In this document: positions 1 to 11,340 of the stretch, in pieces
Layout of the letters: the number at the start of each line of letters is the position of its first letter
Numbering within the stretch: the stretch's first letter is position 1
Assembly: GCF_017255295.1 (NCBI RefSeq)
Contig: NZ_JAFKDE010000013.1
Span: 1-64,000 of the forward strand
Length of the DNA: 64,000 bases
Direction of reading: 5' to 3'
Origin: Nitratireductor aquimarinus
GTDB taxonomy: Bacteria > Pseudomonadota > Alphaproteobacteria > Rhizobiales > Rhizobiaceae
Notes under the pieces: generated by a model
Told to the model about the DNA's origin: nothing
What the model saw: only the letters and a program-made list of their open reading frames with translations
Databases searched by the model: none
Made by a program: the position numbers and the translations under genes

Positions 1-202
1 CGGGGTGAAGACGGCGCGCCAGGCGCGGGCGATTGGCGAGGTCGCGGACGGTGTTGTCGTCGGCAGCGCCATCGTTGCGACCATCGCACAGTGTTACGAC
101 GCCGATGGCAACAGGATCGCAGACCCCGCCGAGGCCGTTGCGACCCTCGTCAAAGGGCTTGCGGACGGCGTGCGGGAAGCGCGCCTTGCTGTTGCCCGAT
201 AG
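1..202 (+). CDS. trpA: Tryptophan synthase alpha subunit, C-terminal end (partial)
   Basis: Only the last 67 or so codons are present; the gene enters from the left edge and is read from base 2. TrpA cleaves indole-3-glycerol phosphate to indole and glyceraldehyde 3-phosphate in the cytoplasm, passing indole to TrpB. The visible part contains the end of the (beta/alpha)8 barrel with the phosphate-binding segment [11 protein letters not shown], diagnostic for TrpA. It ends in TAG at 200-202, 42 bases before accD. The order trpA-accD-folC is conserved in Rhizobiales, which supports the call. Confidence 0.93.
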   Translation, partial: GVKTARQARAIGEVADGVVVGSAIVATIAQCYDADGNRIADPAEAVATLVKGLADGVREARLAVAR

Positions 203-244
203 ACGGCGCATCCTCAGTATCCAGAAGAAAAGAAGGCAAATGGA

Positions 245-1195
245 ATGAACTGGATCACCAGCTATGTGAGGCCGAAGATCAACTCGATGCTCGGTCGTCG
301 GGAAATGCCGGAGAACCTCTGGATCAAGGATCCCGAGAGTGGCGAAATGGTCTTCCACAAGGATCTGGAAGACAATCTCTGGGTCATTCCCTCCTCCGGT
401 CATCACATGAAGATTTCCGCTCGCGAGCGGTTGAAGTCCTTCTTTGACGATGGCGAATACGCGGTTCTGGAAAATCCGAAGGTCGTGATCGACCCGCTGA
501 AATTCCGCGATGAGCGCCGCTACACCGACCGCCTGCGTGACGCCAAGGCCAAGACCAGCATGGAAGACGCCGTGCTGAGCGGTGTTGGCCGCGTGGAAGG
601 TCTGGAGCTGGTGGCAACCGTTCAGGACTTCGCCTTCATGGGCGGCTCGCTCGGCATGGCTGCCGGTGAAGCGATCGTACGCGCCTTCGAGACGGCTGTG
701 GAGCGCAAGCTTCCGCTGGTGCTTTATGCTGCTTCGGGTGGCGCGCGCATGCAGGAAGGCATTCTTTCGCTGATGCAGCTTCCGCGCACCACGGTTGCGC
801 TGGACCGGCTGAAGGAAGCGGGCCTGCCTTACATCGTCGTGCTGACCAACCCGACCACCGGCGGCGTGACGGCGTCCTACGCCATGCTGGGCGATGTTCA
901 CATCGCAGAGCCGGGCGCGCTGATCGGCTTTGCCGGCCCCCGCGTGATCGAGCAGACCATTCGCGAGAAGCTGCCGGAAGGCTTCCAGCGGGCTGAATAT
1001 CTGCGCGACCACGGCATGGTCGACATGGTGGTTTCGCGTCTGGAAATGCGTGAGACCATTGCGCGGCTCCTTAAAATTCTCCTGAAGGAGAAGGTCGAGG
1101 CCAAGCCGGAAATCGTCGAAGAGGTGGTGGTTGAAGAGGCCGAGGCCGTTTCGGACGCTGCGCCCGAGGCAGAAGCCGAACAGCCCAAGGCCTGA
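245..1195 (+). CDS. accD: Acetyl-CoA carboxylase carboxyltransferase subunit beta
   Basis: With AccA, this forms the carboxyltransferase that moves the carboxyl group from carboxybiotin to acetyl-CoA, giving malonyl-CoA for fatty acid synthesis. The 316-residue protein has the crotonase-like fold signatures GGARMQEG (165-172) and [11 protein letters not shown] (228-238). The N-terminal region that in E. coli carries a four-Cys zinc ribbon is present (residues 25-60), but the protein contains no cysteine at all, so the zinc site is lost. From about residue 280 a Glu/Ala-rich tail follows, of low complexity. It lies between trpA and folC in the same direction, and the ATG at 245 is preceded by an AAGAAAAGAAGG purine stretch. 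Confidence 0.97.
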   Translation: MNWITSYVRPKINSMLGRREMPENLWIKDPESGEMVFHKDLEDNLWVIPSSGHHMKISARERLKSFFDDGEYAVLENPKVVIDPLKFRDERRYTDRLRDAKAKTSMEDAVLSGVGRVEGLELVATVQDFAFMGGSLGMAAGEAIVRAFETAVERKLPLVLYAASGGARMQEGILSLMQLPRTTVALDRLKEAGLPYIVVLTNPTTGGVTASYAMLGDVHIAEPGALIGFAGPRVIEQTIREKLPEGFQRAEYLRDHGMVDMVVSRLEMRETIARLLKILLKEKVEAKPEIVEEVVVEEAEAVSDAAPEAEAEQPKA

Positions 1196-1248
1196 GCCAG
1201 ACTGGCTGTCGCCGGCCGAGACCCCATCCTTCTTCGGACAGGACTGCA

Positions 1249-2592
1249 ATGACCACTCTTTCTGCCGAGCGGGAAATCGAGCGTCTGCTTTCGCTCCATC
1301 CCAAGGGCTTCGACCTGTCGCTCGAGCGCGTCACGCGCCTGCTCGAGCGGCTGGGCAACCCGCACCTCAACATGCCGCCCGTCATTCATGTGGCGGGCAC
1401 CAATGGCAAGGGCTCGGCAACGGCCTTTTCGCGCGCCGTGCTGGAGGCGTCGGGGCGAGTGGTTCACGTCCACACCTCGCCGCATCTGGTCAACTGGCAC
1501 GAGCGTTACCGGATCGGGGCAGAAGGCGGCGGCAGGCTTGTCGAAGACGCGGTTCTGGCCGATGCCGTGGCGCGTGTGGCGGAGGCCAATGGCGGCGAGG
1601 CGATCACCGTCTTTGAAATCCTTACGGCGGTGATGTTCGTGCTCTTTTCCGAGCATCCGGCGGATGTGGCCATTGTCGAAGTCGGTCTGGGCGGGCGTTT
1701 CGACGCCACCAATGTCATTCCCCGCCCTGCGGCCAGCCTCATCATGCCGATCTCGCTCGATCACGAGGCTTATCTGGGCGACCGGGTGGAGCTGATCGCG
1801 GCCGAGAAGGCCGGGATCATCAAACGCGGCTGTCCTGTCGTGGTCGGACAGCAGCCCTTCGACGCCGCGCGCGAAGTGCTCGTCGATACGGCTGAGCGGC
1901 TTACCTGTCCGCTGACCGTCTATGGCGAGGACTTCCTCGCTTTCGAAGAGAATGGCCGCATGATCTATCAGGACAATGACGGTCTGTTTGACATGTCATT
2001 GCCCCGGCTCACCGGACGGCATCAGATCGCCAACGCTGCCGCCGCCATCGCGGCGGTCAAGGCAGCGGGTTTCCCCGTCGATCTGCGCGCGGCGGAAACG
2101 GCCATGGAACGCGTTGTGTGGCCTGGCCGTTTGCAGCGGCTCGAGGCCGGCCCGCTGGCAGATCTGGCCCCCGAGGGCTCAGAAATCTGGATTGATGGCG
2201 GTCACAATCCCGGCGCGGGTGAGGCGATTGCCGAAGCGCTCGCGTCTGAAGAGGATCGCTCGCCGCGCCCGCTTTTCCTGATTGCCGGCATGATCAACAC
2301 CAAGGATCAGACGGCATATTTCCGCGCTTTCGAGGGCATGGCCCGCCATGTCTACACGGTTCCGGTGGCGGCAAGTGATGCCGGCGTGCCGAATGCCGAA
2401 CTGGCTGCCCGGGCGATGGAGGCGGGGCTTTCCGCCGAGCCGGTGCACTCGGTGGCCAATGCGCTGAAGCTCCTGCATGACACGCTTGATGCCGGTCGCG
2501 ACGGCACCGAGCCGCCGCCACGCATTCTCATTTGCGGTTCGCTCTACCTGATCGGTGAGGTTCTGGCCGAGAACGGCACGCCGCCGCGTTAG
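1249..2592 (+). CDS. folC: Bifunctional folylpolyglutamate synthase / dihydrofolate synthase
   Basis: This is an ATP-dependent ligase of the Mur ligase family. It adds glutamate to dihydropteroate and then to folates. At 447 residues it has the family length. The ATP-binding P-loop GTNGKGS lies at about residues 50-56, followed by the SPHLVNWHERYRI segment and, late in the protein, DGGHNPGAGEAIAEAL, the Mur-ligase C-terminal motif. It follows accD after 53 bases and is likely co-transcribed with it. The gene ends where a repeat-rich, gene-free stretch begins. Confidence 0.96.
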   Translation: MTTLSAEREIERLLSLHPKGFDLSLERVTRLLERLGNPHLNMPPVIHVAGTNGKGSATAFSRAVLEASGRVVHVHTSPHLVNWHERYRIGAEGGGRLVEDAVLADAVARVAEANGGEAITVFEILTAVMFVLFSEHPADVAIVEVGLGGRFDATNVIPRPAASLIMPISLDHEAYLGDRVELIAAEKAGIIKRGCPVVVGQQPFDAAREVLVDTAERLTCPLTVYGEDFLAFEENGRMIYQDNDGLFDMSLPRLTGRHQIANAAAAIAAVKAAGFPVDLRAAETAMERVVWPGRLQRLEAGPLADLAPEGSEIWIDGGHNPGAGEAIAEALASEEDRSPRPLFLIAGMINTKDQTAYFRAFEGMARHVYTVPVAASDAGVPNAELAARAMEAGLSAEPVHSVANALKLLHDTLDAGRDGTEPPPRILICGSLYLIGEVLAENGTPPR

Positions 2593-2670
2593 TCCGGTTG
2601 GGAGAAGCCCGACATCCACGCCCGGCTCCCCCTCCCCTCCGCTGTTCCTTCCCTCCGCTCCTCCCTTCCG

Positions 2671-3360
2671 CTCCTTCGTCATCCTCGGACTTGATCCGAG
2701 GATCCATGCCGGAACGTCTGGGACGAACCGCAGCCTTTGAAGATCGCGCATCGTTTTCTGCGCCTGTTCCGGTGGCAGCGCCGTGGCATGGATCCTATGG
2801 TCAAGCCATAGGATGACGAAGTGGGGGAGGCATTTGGCCAACCCCGCTCAAGGTGACGCCGGTGGGGTTTGAGCGTGTTCCCCCTATGACCGGGCAGCGT
2901 CCCCGGTAACGGCAAAGACGATGCCCCATCCCGCTCCTTCGTCATCCTCGGACTTGATCCGAGGATCCATGCCGGAGCGTTTGGGGTGAACCGCAGCCTC
3001 TGAAGATCGCGCATCGTTTTCTGCGGCTGTGCCGGTGGCAGCGGCATGGCATGGATCCTATGGTCAAGCCATAGGATGACGAAGTGGGGGATGGGTATCT
3101 GCCCGATCTGCTTAAGGTGGCCCGAGTGGGGTTTGAGCATGTCCCCCTATGACTGCCAGCAGGTGAAACCTGTAACGGCAAAGACGATGCCCCACCCCGC
3201 TCCTTCGTCATCCTCGGACTTGATCCGAGGATCCATGCCGGAACGTCTGGGACGAACCGCAGCCTCTGAAGATTGCGGATCGTTTTCCGCGCCGGTGCCG
3301 GGGCGTCGCAATGGCATGGATCCTATGGTCAAGCCATAGGATGACGAAGTGGGAGAGGGA
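2671..3360. repeat. Three direct copies of a ~265-bp unit, each with a 146-bp double-hairpin element
   Basis: The stretch 2593-3442 holds no gene. It carries three near-identical elements at 2675-2820, 2938-3083 and 3204-3348. Each starts TTCGTCATCCT and ends AGGATGACGAA, an inverted repeat that extends about 36 bases inward. Each arm is also a hairpin of its own (CCTCGGACTTGATCCGAGG on the left, CCTATGGTCAAGCCATAGG on the right). The intervening spacers also resemble each other, so a whole unit of 263-266 bp was duplicated. The GTCATCCTCGG...CCGAGGATCCATG motif is a well-known type of intergenic repeat in Rhizobiales genomes (recalled, not searched). Open frames across it are not genes. Confidence 0.9.
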
Positions 3361-3442
3361 TGACGAGGTGGGGTGGGCATCGCTCAAGCCTCACCGGAGA
3401 AAGGCACCGGGGCGCCACCCGGCCAGCCGAATGGAAAACCCC

Positions 3443-4213
3443 TTACACCATCCCCATCAGGCCGCGTCGGATGAGGTCCAGTGCGAGCAGGGTCAGGCCG
3501 ATCCTGAACCAGCGCCGGAACGTCTCTTCCGGCATTTTCTCCAGAAGACGGCTGCCATAGAGGGTTCCAAGATAGCCCGAGGCGATCATCAGGGCGATGA
3601 AGGGCAGCCAGTGCCAGAAGGCGAATCCCGCAACGGCAAACACGACGACCTTCAGTGCGTGCTGCACGGTCATGCCGGCGGCGTGGGTGGCGACCAGCGC
3701 CTTGCGGTCATCGGGAATGATCTGCGCGAAGAAGGCGGACAGGAGTGGTCCCGTCGCGCCGACAAACATGGTTGCGAGCGCCAGAACGGCGCTGCCGAAG
3801 GCAAGGCCGGCATGGCCGAGGCGGGCCGCACCGGGGATCTTTGTCCAGGTAACCGCGATGACGAACACGCCCAGAACGAGCTTCAGCAGCGCGTCGGGCA
3901 GCTGCACGACGAAATACGCCCCGACGGCGGCGCCGATCAGGCTGCCGAGAATGAATGGTGCGGCGATGGAAAAGCGGATATGCGCGCGCTGGCGCCAGGC
4001 GCGCCCGGTGTTGGAGCCGAGCTGGACGGCTCCATGCACGGGGATGAGTGCTGCGACCGGAATGAAGAGGCCGAGCAGCGCCAGCATGGCCACCCCGCCG
4101 CCGACGCCGAAAGCGGCTGTCAGCGCCGAAGTGAAGAAGCTGGCGATGATAAGGAGAAGCGCCGGGAGCGCTCCCAGCGTGTCAGGCAGAAATGTCTCCC
4201 AGCCGCCCAACAA
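3443..4213 (-). CDS. TSUP-family (TauE/SafE-like) membrane transporter
   Basis: A 256-residue, very hydrophobic protein with about eight membrane segments. It shows the TSUP family hallmark of glycine-rich half-repeats (AAFGVGGGVAMLALLG near residue 35, and FVGATGPLLSAFF in the second half). The family exports sulfite, sulfonates or organosulfur anions, or moves other small anions; the substrate here cannot be told. It is transcribed alone on the minus strand, with a dispersed repeat (4219-4300) between it and the upstream gene. The start codon is the only reasonable ATG before the first membrane segment. Confidence 0.85.
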   Translation of the reverse strand: MLGGWETFLPDTLGALPALLLIIASFFTSALTAAFGVGGGVAMLALLGLFIPVAALIPVHGAVQLGSNTGRAWRQRAHIRFSIAAPFILGSLIGAAVGAYFVVQLPDALLKLVLGVFVIAVTWTKIPGAARLGHAGLAFGSAVLALATMFVGATGPLLSAFFAQIIPDDRKALVATHAAGMTVQHALKVVVFAVAGFAFWHWLPFIALMIASGYLGTLYGSRLLEKMPEETFRRWFRIGLTLLALDLIRRGLMGMV

Positions 4214-4218
4214 CAGGT

Positions 4219-4300
4219 CCTAGATCACCGTGCGCCCATTCGGGCGCACAAAGGACAATCCATTTCCCTGATGGAGCATCGGAATGACCGATGCTCTAGA
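4219..4300 (-). repeat. Dispersed ~100-bp hairpin repeat, short copy A
   Basis: On the minus strand it reads TCTAGAGCATCGG, a short hairpin, then ATTGTCCTTTGTGCG and a second hairpin ending CGCACGGTGATCTA. It belongs to the family also seen at 8696, 9354, 15098, 19009 and 33768, but lacks the CCGAAAA...TTTTCGG inner hairpin. It fills the gap between two minus-strand genes and overlaps the last codons of the 4296-5270 gene. Confidence 0.8.
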
Positions 4301-5270
4301 GGAACTGCTTGCGGGTGAACTGGCCTGCCGGGCGATAACGCCACAGATAGGTGGGCAGGATGGCTGCAAGCGAATGCTTCTGGATGCCGAGCCCGTCGAG
4401 CGTGCGGCCGGCGGCTTTCGCCTCCTCGGAAACGACATTGTCGGACTTCAGAAGCTTCACTTGGTCGAGCGTCAGCATCGGCTTGGGCAGAAGGCCGAGA
4501 ATGCGGGCCTGAATGCGCGCCACGAACCAGGGCAGGGAAACGAACCAGCGTTTGCGGTAGGTGGCTTCCAGCATCTCTTCGAGGCATTCGCGGAACGAAA
4601 GAACTTCCGGGCCGCCCAGCTCATAGATCTGGCCACCTTCCAGGTCGCCGTCCACGGAGCGGGCATAGGCTTCGGCCACATCGCCCACATAGACAGGCTG
4701 GAACTTCGTCTCGCCACCGCCGATGAGCGGCAGGAAGGGCGAGAAACGCGCCAGATTGGCGAAGCGGTTGAAGAAGTCGTCTTCCGGACCGAACACGATG
4801 GACGGGCGAATGATCACCGCATCCTTCACGGTCTCCAGAACCGCCTGCTCGCCCAGCGCCTTAGTGCGGGCGTAGTCGGAGTCGGAATTCAGGTCGGCGC
4901 CGATGGCGGAGCCATGCGTCAGCTTCGCGCCGGCTGCACGGGCGGCTTCCGCGACGGCGCGCGCGCCGAAATTCTGCACGGCGTCGAAGGACTGACGGCC
5001 GGATTCATAGAGGATGCCGACCAGGTTGATCACATGGTCTGCCCCTTCAACGGCCCGGTCGATGGAGGCGCGGTTGCGCAGGTTTGCCTGCACGGCCTGC
5101 ACCTGTCCCACATTGCCAAGCGGCTGCAGGTGGATCGCCGAATTGGGGTTGCGGCAGGCAACGCGCACACGATGCCCGCGCTTGGTCAGCGCCTGCACCA
5201 GATGACGGCCGACAAAGCCTGAGCCGCCAAAAATGGTGATGAGCTTAGGGTTCTGGCTGATCGTTGCCAT
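4296..5270 (-). CDS. NDUFA9-like NAD(P)-binding protein (complex I associated, atypical SDR)
   Basis: A 324-residue Rossmann-fold protein with the dinucleotide motif GGSGFVGRH at about residues 15-23 and the YARTKALGEQAV segment holding the Tyr-x3-Lys pair. It matches the atypical short-chain dehydrogenase group that in mitochondria gives complex I subunit NDUFA9 (39 kDa), and is found in most alphaproteobacteria. In complex I the homologue binds NADPH and has a structural or assembly role; whether this bacterial protein associates with NDH-1 is an inference. It is transcribed divergently from gyrB. The final Arg/Lys-rich tail is usual for the group. Confidence 0.85.
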   Translation of the reverse strand: MATISQNPKLITIFGGSGFVGRHLVQALTKRGHRVRVACRNPNSAIHLQPLGNVGQVQAVQANLRNRASIDRAVEGADHVINLVGILYESGRQSFDAVQNFGARAVAEAARAAGAKLTHGSAIGADLNSDSDYARTKALGEQAVLETVKDAVIIRPSIVFGPEDDFFNRFANLARFSPFLPLIGGGETKFQPVYVGDVAEAYARSVDGDLEGGQIYELGGPEVLSFRECLEEMLEATYRKRWFVSLPWFVARIQARILGLLPKPMLTLDQVKLLKSDNVVSEEAKAAGRTLDGLGIQKHSLAAILPTYLWRYRPAGQFTRKQFL

Positions 5271-5398
5271 TTGCCTCGGTCTCCGATTTCTCAGGGGCTA
5301 CATAGTCGGTTTCGCGCCAAAGGCAAAGGGCGATGGGGCAACAAGATGAACATGTCGCGGCGCAAGCCGTCATCCCCAGCCCGAAATGGCCCGAAAAC

Positions 5399-5427
5399 TT
5401 GGAAAAAAGCCATGAAACGCCTATATC
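5399..5427 (+). promoter_or_regulatory. Predicted housekeeping promoter of gyrB
   Basis: CTTGGA (-35 core TTGGAA, 5399-5404), a 17-base spacer and CTATAT (-10 core TATATC, 5422-5427) match the rhizobial sigma-70 pattern CTTGAC-N17-CTATAT well. The gyrB start lies about 80 bases downstream. No experimental support. Confidence 0.55.
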
Positions 5428-5505
5428 TTGGTCAGTGAGCGCTGACTGATTCGCAGCGCGTTTTTCCCATGCCCTACAGGGGGTTCCCTCCGGGCTCCTG
5501 AGTGA

Positions 5506-7962
<2,457 letters not shown>

Positions 7963-7988
7963 CCGCTTTGCGAGAAGAACGCTTTTGA

Positions 7989-8022
7989 AACGGCGCGGAG
8001 AGATCCGCGCCGTTTTTCTTTT
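7989..8022 (+). terminator. Rho-independent terminator after gyrB
   Basis: A 10-bp perfect G+C-rich stem (AACGGCGCGG / CCGCGCCGTT) with a 6-base loop, followed by a T-rich run (TTTCTTTTG). It lies 27 bases after the gyrB stop. Confidence 0.9.
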
Positions 8023-8131
8023 GTGCTGCGAGGAAGCAGTCGCCGGCCCGGATCGCACTTGTCGACACGCGCGCTGTTTCGCGGGATGATCGGCCAGTCG
8101 GGGCCAGTCGGGGCCAGAATGGAGGCTGGCG

Positions 8132-8626
8132 ATGCGAGCCTTTTCCTTCAGGAACATCATCATCGCGGCGCTGGCGCTGTGTGCGGTGCTGTTCGCGGTG
8201 GGCTGGTTCACGCGTGAGGACCCTGCCGACGCGCCCTACCTTAAAATCCTCGGCGGCGGGTTCATGTTCAACTATCGCGAGGCCGAAATCTTCTACGGTT
8301 TCACGGCACAGGTGGTGCGCCCGCTCGCCAGCGGGTCGATCATCGAAGCGACGTTCGAGGATCCGGCGGGTGGTGCGCCGCTGGTGGTTTCCGAGCGCGT
8401 GAGCACGATGACGGATCGCTACGCATTGCGCACCCCGCCCGTTCGCGGCGTTGAGGCGAAGAAGGCCTATCGCGTCGATATCCGGGTCTATGATCGCACG
8501 AAGACCACCCTGCTCTGGCAGGAAGAGCACAGCTATGCGAGCCAGATTGCCGATACGGTTGTTCCGGAAAAGCCGCTCACGATCGGTCCGGGCTATCACA
8601 GGAACCCGGAGCTTGAACGGCGATAG
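8132..8626 (+). CDS. Conserved hypothetical protein with one N-terminal membrane segment
   Basis: 164 residues, function unknown. Residues 9-25 form one hydrophobic segment after a basic start (MRAFSFRN), so it is a membrane anchor or uncleaved signal; the rest should face the periplasm. The soluble part is rich in beta-strand-like alternation (VVRPLASGSIIEATFEDPAGG ...) without Cys. The start ATG is preceded by GGAGG at good spacing. Immediately upstream (8092-8117) the 10-base unit GGCCAGTCGG occurs about two and a half times. It follows the gyrB terminator, so it has its own transcript. No family was recognised. Confidence 0.7.
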   Translation: MRAFSFRNIIIAALALCAVLFAVGWFTREDPADAPYLKILGGGFMFNYREAEIFYGFTAQVVRPLASGSIIEATFEDPAGGAPLVVSERVSTMTDRYALRTPPVRGVEAKKAYRVDIRVYDRTKTTLLWQEEHSYASQIADTVVPEKPLTIGPGYHRNPELERR

Positions 8627-8695
8627 CGAAGTGGCCTTGGGTGCTGCCTGATTTTTTTTATGAACCTTTCTCCAGCGTGCAGCGACTGACGAATG

Positions 8696-8799
8696 CTGGA
8701 GCATCGGACCGAAAAGTGGAAACCGGTTTTCGGATAGTTCCGATGCTCCATCAAGAGCTTAGGTCGTCCTTGTGCGTCCGTATGGACGTACGGCGATCC
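8696..8799 (+). repeat. Dispersed ~100-bp hairpin repeat, copy B
   Basis: A full-length copy. GGAGCATCGG pairs with CCGATGCTCC, with the inner hairpin ACCGAAAAG...GGTTTTCGG, then GGTCGTCCTTGTGCGTCCG and the second hairpin before CGGCGATCC. It lies in the 217-base gap before the next gene. Confidence 0.85.
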
Positions 8800-8843
8800 G
8801 GGGCGCGAATGCTCCTTCTGAAAAACGCTACTGGAGAAACAAA

Positions 8844-9203
8844 ATGTCCTATTCGTTCAATGCACGTCGCTTCACCATGGTCGCCGCATCGTTTGCCATG
8901 ATCACTGCAACCGGTCTGCCGACGGCAGGCGTCGCCGGCCAGTTTGCACTGGCCCCGCAGATGGCTGGTCCCGCCATGAACTGCTCCATTCCCAATCATG
9001 TGGTCTGTACGATCAGCAGCGCCAAGGGGCTGAAGCTGGTGAAGATCACCGCCAACACGCCGCAGGGCAGCGTGAACCTGGTCAACAAGTCCTACAATGG
9101 CTGCCCCAAACAGGTGCAGGTTTCCTGGGACTCGGCCTACCAGATGGCCGGCAAGCAGATCGTGGAATGCAATGGCGGGGGCTTCCGGCTCAAGGCGCGT
9201 TGA
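8844..9203 (+). CDS. Small exported protein of unknown function
   Basis: 119 residues. The start at 8844 is chosen because CTGGAGAAAC lies just before it and a Sec signal peptide begins at once (MSYSFNARRFTMVAASFAMITATGL..., probable cleavage after GVAG near residue 32). A longer in-frame reading from 8772 would run into the repeat and hide the signal. The mature part of about 87 residues holds four Cys (MNCSIPNHVVC, NGCPK, VECNGG), which may form two disulfides in the periplasm. No known family was recognised. Confidence 0.7.
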   Translation: MSYSFNARRFTMVAASFAMITATGLPTAGVAGQFALAPQMAGPAMNCSIPNHVVCTISSAKGLKLVKITANTPQGSVNLVNKSYNGCPKQVQVSWDSAYQMAGKQIVECNGGGFRLKAR

Positions 9204-9286
9204 AGCGCCACCCTCTGATCACCAACACCCGGACGATGCCGCCGGGTACGGGTGGCGGGGCAGCCCGCACAGGTGGCATCAAGCGT

Positions 9287-9316
9287 GAGACCCGCAGGCT
9301 TTCGCCAGCGGGTCTC
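9287..9316. terminator. Hairpin between convergent genes, possible terminator
   Basis: GAGACCCGC (9287-9295) and GCGGGTCTC (9308-9316) form a perfect 9-bp stem with a 12-base loop, placed between the convergent 8844-9203 gene and lepA. No strong T-run follows on either strand, so it may work as a bidirectional or Rho-assisted end. Confidence 0.45.
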
Positions 9317-9353
9317 ATCGCATTTCTGGTGTCAGGCGTTTCCGCCTGACCCA

Positions 9354-9395
9354 GGTTCGTCCTTTGAGCGTCCTGATGGACGCACGGCGATCTAG
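9354..9395 (+). repeat. Dispersed hairpin repeat, 3' half only (copy C)
   Basis: Only the second part of the repeat is present (GTTCGTCCTTTGAGCGTCC, then GGACGCACGGCGATCTAG). Its terminal CTAG supplies the TAG stop codon of lepA, read on the other strand. Confidence 0.75.
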
Positions 9396-11200
9396 TCGCT
9401 CATCTTCAGCGCCTGAATGAAGGCTTCCTGCGGAATCTCCACCTTGCCGAACTGGCGCATGCGCTTCTTGCCCTCTTTCTGCTTCTCGAGCAGCTTGCGC
9501 TTGCGGGTCACGTCGCCGCCGTAACACTTCGCCGTCACGTCCTTGCGCATGGCCGAAATGGTTTCGCGCGCGACCACCTTGCCGCCAATGGCGGCCTGGA
9601 TCGGGATCTTGAACATGTGGCGGGGGATCAGCTCCTTGAGCTTCTCACACATGGCGCGGCCGCGCTTTTCGGCAGCCTGCCGGTGCACCAGCATGGAGAG
9701 CGCGTCGACCGGCTCTTCATTGACGAGAACCGACATCTTCACCAGATCGCCTTCGCGATATCCGATGATCTGGTAGTCGAAGCTGGCATAGCCCTTGGTG
9801 ATGGATTTGAGCCGGTCATAGAAGTCGAACACGACTTCGTTGAGCGGCAGCTCGTAGGTCACCATGGCGCGCTTGCCGACATAGGAAAGGTCGGTCTGGA
9901 TGCCGCGACGATCCTGGCAGAGTTTGAGGATCGGGCCGAGATAATCGTCCGGCGTCAGGATCGTCGCCTTGATCCACGGCTCCTCGATCGTGTCGATGCG
10001 CACAATGTCCGGCATGTCGGCGGGGTTGTGCAGCTCCACCTGGTCACCGGAGGTGAGGTTCATGCGGTAGACCACGGAAGGCGCGGTGGCGATCAGGTCG
10101 AGATTGAACTCGCGCTCAAGCCGCTCCTGAATGATCTCCAGATGCAGAAGGCCGAGGAAGCCGCAGCGGAAGCCGAAGCCGAGCGCCGCAGAGGTTTCCA
10201 TCTCGAACGAGAACGAAGCGTCGTTGAGGCGCAGCTTGCCCATGGCGGCGCGCAGGTCTTCGAAGTCTGCGGCATCGACCGGGAACAGGCCGCAGAACAC
10301 CACCGGCTGCGCCGGCTTGAAGCCCGGCAGGGGCGATGTGGTCTGGCGCTTGTCTTCGGTGATCGTATCACCGACGCGGGTGTCGGCCACTTCCTTGATC
10401 GAAGCCGTGATAAAGCCGATCTCGCCGGGGCCAAGTTCGTCCACCATCACCATCTTCGGGGTCATCACGCCAACCCGGTCCACCGGATATTTGGCGTCGG
10501 TGCCCATCATGCGGATGGTCTGGCCCTTCTTGAGCTTGCCGTCGATCACGCGCACCAGCACGATCACGCCGAGATAGGCGTCGTACCAGCTGTCGACCAG
10601 CAGCGCCTTGAGCGGGGCTTCCCGGTCGCCGCCTTCGGGGGCGGGGAGGCGGGTGACGATGGCTTCCAGAACATCGTCGATGCCCACGCCGGTCTTTGCC
10701 GAAATCGGGATCGCGTCGGAGGCGTCGAGGCCGATCACCTCTTCGATCTGCTCTTTCACGCGCTCGGTGTCGGCTGCGGGCAGATCCACTTTGTTGAGAA
10801 CGGTGACGATCTCATGATCGTTGTCGATGGCCTGATAGACATTGGCCAGCGTCTGCGCTTCGACGCCCTGGCTGGCGTCGACCACGAGAAGCGAACCCTC
10901 GCACGCCGAAAGCGAACGCGAGACTTCATAGGCGAAGTCCACGTGGCCGGGCGTGTCGATCAGGTTCAGCACATAGTGCTCGCCGTTTCGCGCATCATAT
11001 TCGAGGCGCACGGTCTGGGCCTTGATGGTGATGCCGCGTTCACGCTCGATGTCCATCGAGTCGAGGATCTGATCCTTCATCTCGCGATCGGCCAGCGAAC
11101 CCGTCATCTGGATCAGCCGGTCGGCAAGGGTCGACTTGCCATGGTCGATATGCGCGACGATGGAAAAGTTGCGGATATGGGAAAGTGGCGTGTTCGTCAT
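9392..11200 (-). CDS. lepA: Elongation factor 4 (ribosome back-translocase)
   Basis: A translational GTPase that can promote back-translocation on the ribosome. 602 residues from the ATG at 11200, the normal LepA length; a reading from 11236 adds 12 residues not expected in the family. GTPase motifs are clear: [14 protein letters not shown] (G1), DTPGHVDF (G3) and NKVDLP (G4), followed by domain II, the EF-G-like domains and the LepA-specific C-terminal domain ending KMSD. It is divergent from the MarR gene. There is no clear Shine-Dalgarno site in front of the chosen ATG. The stop codon lies inside a dispersed repeat. Confidence 0.96.
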   Translation of the reverse strand: MTNTPLSHIRNFSIVAHIDHGKSTLADRLIQMTGSLADREMKDQILDSMDIERERGITIKAQTVRLEYDARNGEHYVLNLIDTPGHVDFAYEVSRSLSACEGSLLVVDASQGVEAQTLANVYQAIDNDHEIVTVLNKVDLPAADTERVKEQIEEVIGLDASDAIPISAKTGVGIDDVLEAIVTRLPAPEGGDREAPLKALLVDSWYDAYLGVIVLVRVIDGKLKKGQTIRMMGTDAKYPVDRVGVMTPKMVMVDELGPGEIGFITASIKEVADTRVGDTITEDKRQTTSPLPGFKPAQPVVFCGLFPVDAADFEDLRAAMGKLRLNDASFSFEMETSAALGFGFRCGFLGLLHLEIIQERLEREFNLDLIATAPSVVYRMNLTSGDQVELHNPADMPDIVRIDTIEEPWIKATILTPDDYLGPILKLCQDRRGIQTDLSYVGKRAMVTYELPLNEVVFDFYDRLKSITKGYASFDYQIIGYREGDLVKMSVLVNEEPVDALSMLVHRQAAEKRGRAMCEKLKELIPRHMFKIPIQAAIGGKVVARETISAMRKDVTAKCYGGDVTRKRKLLEKQKEGKKRMRQFGKVEIPQEAFIQALKMSD

Positions 11201-11219
11201 GTCGCAGGCTCTAGCAGGC

Positions 11220-11300
11220 GGCCTCATTTTCGACAAGCATATTGCGATGGCAGATTGCAGCGTATGCAGCGGCAGAGTGCGCTTTTCGGAAAATGAGGCC
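11220..11300. repeat. 12-bp perfect inverted repeat between divergent lepA and marR-type genes
   Basis: GGCCTCATTTTC at 11220-11231 is matched by its exact reverse complement at 11289-11300, with 57 bases between. The arms sit symmetrically between two divergent start codons, which suggests paired protein-binding sites or a duplicated promoter segment. Confidence 0.6.
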
Positions 11301-11305
11301 TCTTA

Positions 11306-11334
11306 TTGTACCGACGGCGCGCCCACCATATATG
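11306..11334 (+). promoter_or_regulatory. Predicted promoter of the MarR gene, giving a leaderless mRNA
   Basis: TTGTAC (11306-11311), a 17-base spacer and TATATG (11329-11334). The ATG at 11341 begins 6 bases after the -10 box, so transcription should start on or beside the start codon. Confidence 0.5.
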
Positions 11335-11340
11335 CTCGGG

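Noticed and set aside
2671-3360. CRISPR array
   Set aside because: Three repeats of 146 bp with 120-base spacers that are themselves alike; no cas genes, and the spacing is far from CRISPR dimensions.
2598-3380. Several 60-150 codon frames across the 265-bp repeats
   Set aside because: They repeat the same translated units because the DNA is repeated; they are products of the hairpin elements and not genes.
3311-4318. 335-codon open frame on the plus strand
   Set aside because: It starts in the repeat array and runs antisense through the TSUP transporter gene. Composition is that of a shadow frame (many Gly, Arg, Glu, His) and no ribosome site is present.
9617-11296. 559-codon open frame antisense to lepA
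   Set aside because: Shadow of lepA, rich in Val/Asp/Ala/His without any recognisable domain.
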